Assembly: GCA_030592985.1 (NCBI GenBank)
Contig: JAUVIB010000165.1
Span: forward strand, 1 to 7,050
Reading direction: 5' to 3'
DNA from: Calditrichaceae bacterium
GTDB lineage: Bacteria; Calditrichota; Calditrichia; Calditrichales; Calditrichaceae
DNA length: 7,050 bases
Made by a program: the position numbers and the translations under genes. Numbering within the stretch: the first letter of the stretch is position 1; each line of letters starts with the position of its first letter. Below the pieces are notes generated by a model. That model was given only the letters and a program-made list of their open reading frames with translations, had not been told where the DNA came from and did no database searches. This document shows, one piece after another, positions 6,301 through 7,050 of the stretch.

Positions 6301-6840
6301 ATTTTATTAGATGAAGTTATTGCAGACTATCCCAAATCGTTTGTAGGCGAAGCGGCTTTATTTAAGAAAATGATGTATTATTATCACGAGAAAGATGATA
6401 AATCTTCATCCAACAAAGTACTTTCTGAATTGAAAGCCATGTACCCGGAAAGCGAATTTATCGCCGACGGAACATCCTTGCTAAAAAGTTCAGCAGAATA
6501 CAGTTTGAAAAAAGAGACGGTACAAGAAGAAATCGTTCCGCAAAAATATGCGTTTACAAACGCCTATCCCAATCCCTTTAATCCGTCAACCACTATTGGA
6601 TATGCTCTTCCGCGTCTATCTTCCGTAACTGTGAAGATTTATAATATTATGGGACAAAAATTAAATGATTATTCCTTCTCTTCTCAAAACGCAGGTATAC
6701 ACCAATTAACCTGGAACGGACAAAATCGTTTTGGAAACAAGGCGTCCAGCGGTTTGTATATCATTCGTTTTCAAGCCGAATCATTAGAAGGCAAAGTGGA
6801 GATTTTTCAAAAATCCATTAAAGTCATTATGCTTAAATAA
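3307..6840 (+). CDS. Large multi-domain surface protein with T9SS C-terminal sorting domain
   Basis: This 1177-residue exported protein uses AGGA at 3294-3297, 9 bases before ATG; an ATG at 3302 stops after two codons and is not the start. Residues 1-19 are a Sec signal, with likely cleavage in VFS-Q. Domains by inspection: NTF2/SnoaL-like (about 38-134, ending NKWRFTKTGSLDE); NHL-like beta-propeller (about 255-475, with blades such as DDYIVVADIGKKALLVF at 331-347 and IIASDKGKNMLHIL at 431-444); a fibronectin-III-like sandwich (about 490-600); a right-handed parallel beta-helix (about 604-865) rich in Asn, Gly and Ile, including ENNWWGA near 838-844; a TPR-like helical segment (about 905-1070); and a T9SS/FlgD-Ig-like sorting tail (about 1081-1177) with YPNPFNPSTT and SSGLYIIRF. 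Polysaccharide or ligand binding is plausible for the helix, but no catalytic residues can be assigned. GC content rises towards the 3' end. The gene closes the operon before a strong terminator. Confidence 0.85.
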   Translation: MKKLIILLLLLLYPINVFSQNVEIPDLMNATVNPEKTKISEQLTMLKTGINFANKAHIESVLSDSYKNFLLDNTFSESQFDTVKINILDININNNKAHLSCEILLMNNKTKYIKDVLQLIKTNKWRFTKTGSLDEIISGILKQSLKKINSKSSTNIEEYITTFNVRLSEKVLMPIYHYKTPIFQNKVYEYNANLVKSELGHYIFSKSALDGDIFHRKSGSRTYKTGFMADPKRREISYCTHYSGSWDAVLHTYGNTSDDFGFLGLSDIDVNIYGELFAIDSYRKAIYKFEFNTSDEKIHKISDDSFIDVNDVEKPVDIEYSHNLTRDNNSDDYIVVADIGKKALLVFNSSGVLTNEFTSFYLPNDYAMFDIKYPKIVRLMGDRIVWYDEDYQSVFSGHIVDGKLMLYSDHISRFPYYSIITDIGFSSSKNIIASDKGKNMLHILNNHGQYICSYDGENSPISFRRPQHVSNIVYNVPNAIQLDLYVGDKWSNSKGIKKFRTGCDIFDIKNIFSGSSFLVSFTPSDEFKYEIELIRVSDNTKVESRSYDNMSAMPMFCHMSYDSPENGLYKWRIKYISSYDQYNGEHAMGWQQKELEFMHIPTLPANITSNTTLCGGNYNINANVTIDAGITLTVNEGANLSFVNNSSLIVNGSLVVNGVNGNEAIFDFVSPNLSTTNGIKINGSADIDYAEIKNGYYGIYANQSIPSINDCEFSTCTYPIYIYKSNYVSGRASIIHNIINGANNAGTGIYLYESSPYIRNNEISDFNKGIYCKSNSSPILGSGVYDGDNHFNNNTTGVKAYIDCNPFLGKGTLGGYNEFTSDHTYYIWAKYDCEIDAENNWWGASSPSSSKFYERYGSDIDYTPFLQSDPTQSQNIIQDNNNAISLNLGIENNNTGLMEVDNSISLREKKDNAINLYLSADYDGSKQICLDIFSSYPYSSLAFRALDLLWQIASKETINYDLSSFKSDLLDLVSDKDKKKLYGYSKIILAGFEKTAGLILLDEVIADYPKSFVGEAALFKKMMYYYHEKDDKSSSNKVLSELKAMYPESEFIADGTSLLKSSAEYSLKKETVQEEIVPQKYAFTNAYPNPFNPSTTIGYALPRLSSVTVKIYNIMGQKLNDYSFSSQNAGIHQLTWNGQNRFGNKASSGLYIIRFQAESLEGKVEIFQKSIKVIMLK

Positions 6841-6850
6841 GTTATAATCT

Positions 6851-6887
6851 AAAAGAGGCAGTTGTTAAAAACCTCTGCCTCTTTTTT
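6851..6887 (+). terminator. Strong intrinsic terminator, probably bidirectional
   Basis: AAAAGAGGCAG (6851-6861) pairs perfectly with CTGCCTCTTTT (6875-6885) around a 13-base loop, and a T6 run (6882-6887) forms the 3' side and tail. It begins 10 bases after the stop of the large surface protein gene. Read on the minus strand, the stem is followed by TTTT, so it may also end the convergent transcript of the Mrp-type gene at 6937-7050. Confidence 0.88.
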
Positions 6888-6936
6888 AAATATTTTGGTT
6901 CCGGACATCATTGCAAAAACATTTTTGAAATAATAA

Positions 6937-7050
6937 CTAACCTTCAAGCAGGGTCTTAACTTTTTTAGCAATTTCCATAAATGCTTTGGACTGCGGACTA
7001 TCTTCATTCTTTACAACGATGGGTTTGCCTTCATCTCCGCCAATACGAAT
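6937..7050 (-). CDS. Mrp/NBP35-family Fe-S cluster carrier ATPase, C-terminal fragment
   Basis: The minus strand is open from the right edge to a TAG whose complement lies at 6937-6939, giving the last 37 residues of a longer protein. The visible sequence IRIGGDEGKPIVV followed by DSPQSKAFMEIAKKV matches the conserved C-terminus of Mrp (ApbC/NBP35) P-loop ATPases. Family members bind and transfer iron-sulfur clusters to apoproteins in the cytoplasm. The Walker A motif and CXXC lie outside the window, so activity cannot be judged. The gene converges on the surface-protein group and shares the terminator hairpin, so it is functionally unrelated housekeeping context. The gene symbol is left blank because only the tail is seen. 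Confidence 0.8.
   Translation of the reverse strand: MRIGGDEGKPIVVKNEDSPQSKAFMEIAKKVKTLLEG

Overview
The window reads as a chromosomal piece from an AT-rich member of the FCB group (Fibrobacteres-Chlorobi-Bacteroidetes superphylum). The strongest clue is the C-terminal sorting domain of the large protein ending at 6840, with the motif YPNPFNPSTTIGY, a late SSGLYIIRF strand and a lysine-rich tail. This is the type IX secretion (T9SS / FlgD-Ig-like) tail typical of Ignavibacteria, Kapabacteria, Marinimicrobia, Cloacimonadota and relatives. Clear Shine-Dalgarno sites (GGAG, AGGAG, AGGA) and a consensus sigma-70 promoter fit the non-Bacteroidota branches of the group better than Bacteroidota proper. 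That placement is an inference.

Layout. Bases 1-120 are probably the 3' end of an unidentified gene (about 46% GC). Bases 121-754 are a very AT-rich gap (13-17% GC in the two 60-base lines counted). It holds a perfect TTGACA-17-TATAAT promoter, an isolated C-rich tract, an AT-only inverted repeat and a candidate 23-codon upstream ORF that overlaps the next start. Three co-directional genes follow: a lipoprotein zinc metallopeptidase with archaemetzincin-like features (755-2260), a secreted protein with a beta-sandwich and a helical part (2284-3243), and a 1177-residue T9SS-exported mosaic protein (3307-6840). The mosaic joins an NTF2-like domain, an NHL-like propeller, a fibronectin-like domain, a parallel beta-helix and helical repeats to the sorting tail. 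A strong intrinsic terminator (6851-6887) closes the group. At the right edge, on the minus strand, lies the C-terminus of an Mrp/NBP35-type Fe-S cluster carrier ATPase (6937-7050).

How the genes may work together. The gaps are 23 and 63 bases, there is a single strong terminator at the end, and all three products carry export signals: a lipobox with acidic residues after the cysteine, a Sec signal, and a Sec signal plus T9SS tail. I therefore read them as a cell-envelope/surface module: a surface protease, a periplasmic or outer-membrane companion, and a large surface or released repeat protein. No substrate can be read from the sequence. I saw no RNA genes, CRISPR array, transposase or defence system. 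The least ordinary content is the variant metzincin site in the first protein, the multi-domain third protein, and the unexplained regulatory gap upstream of them.
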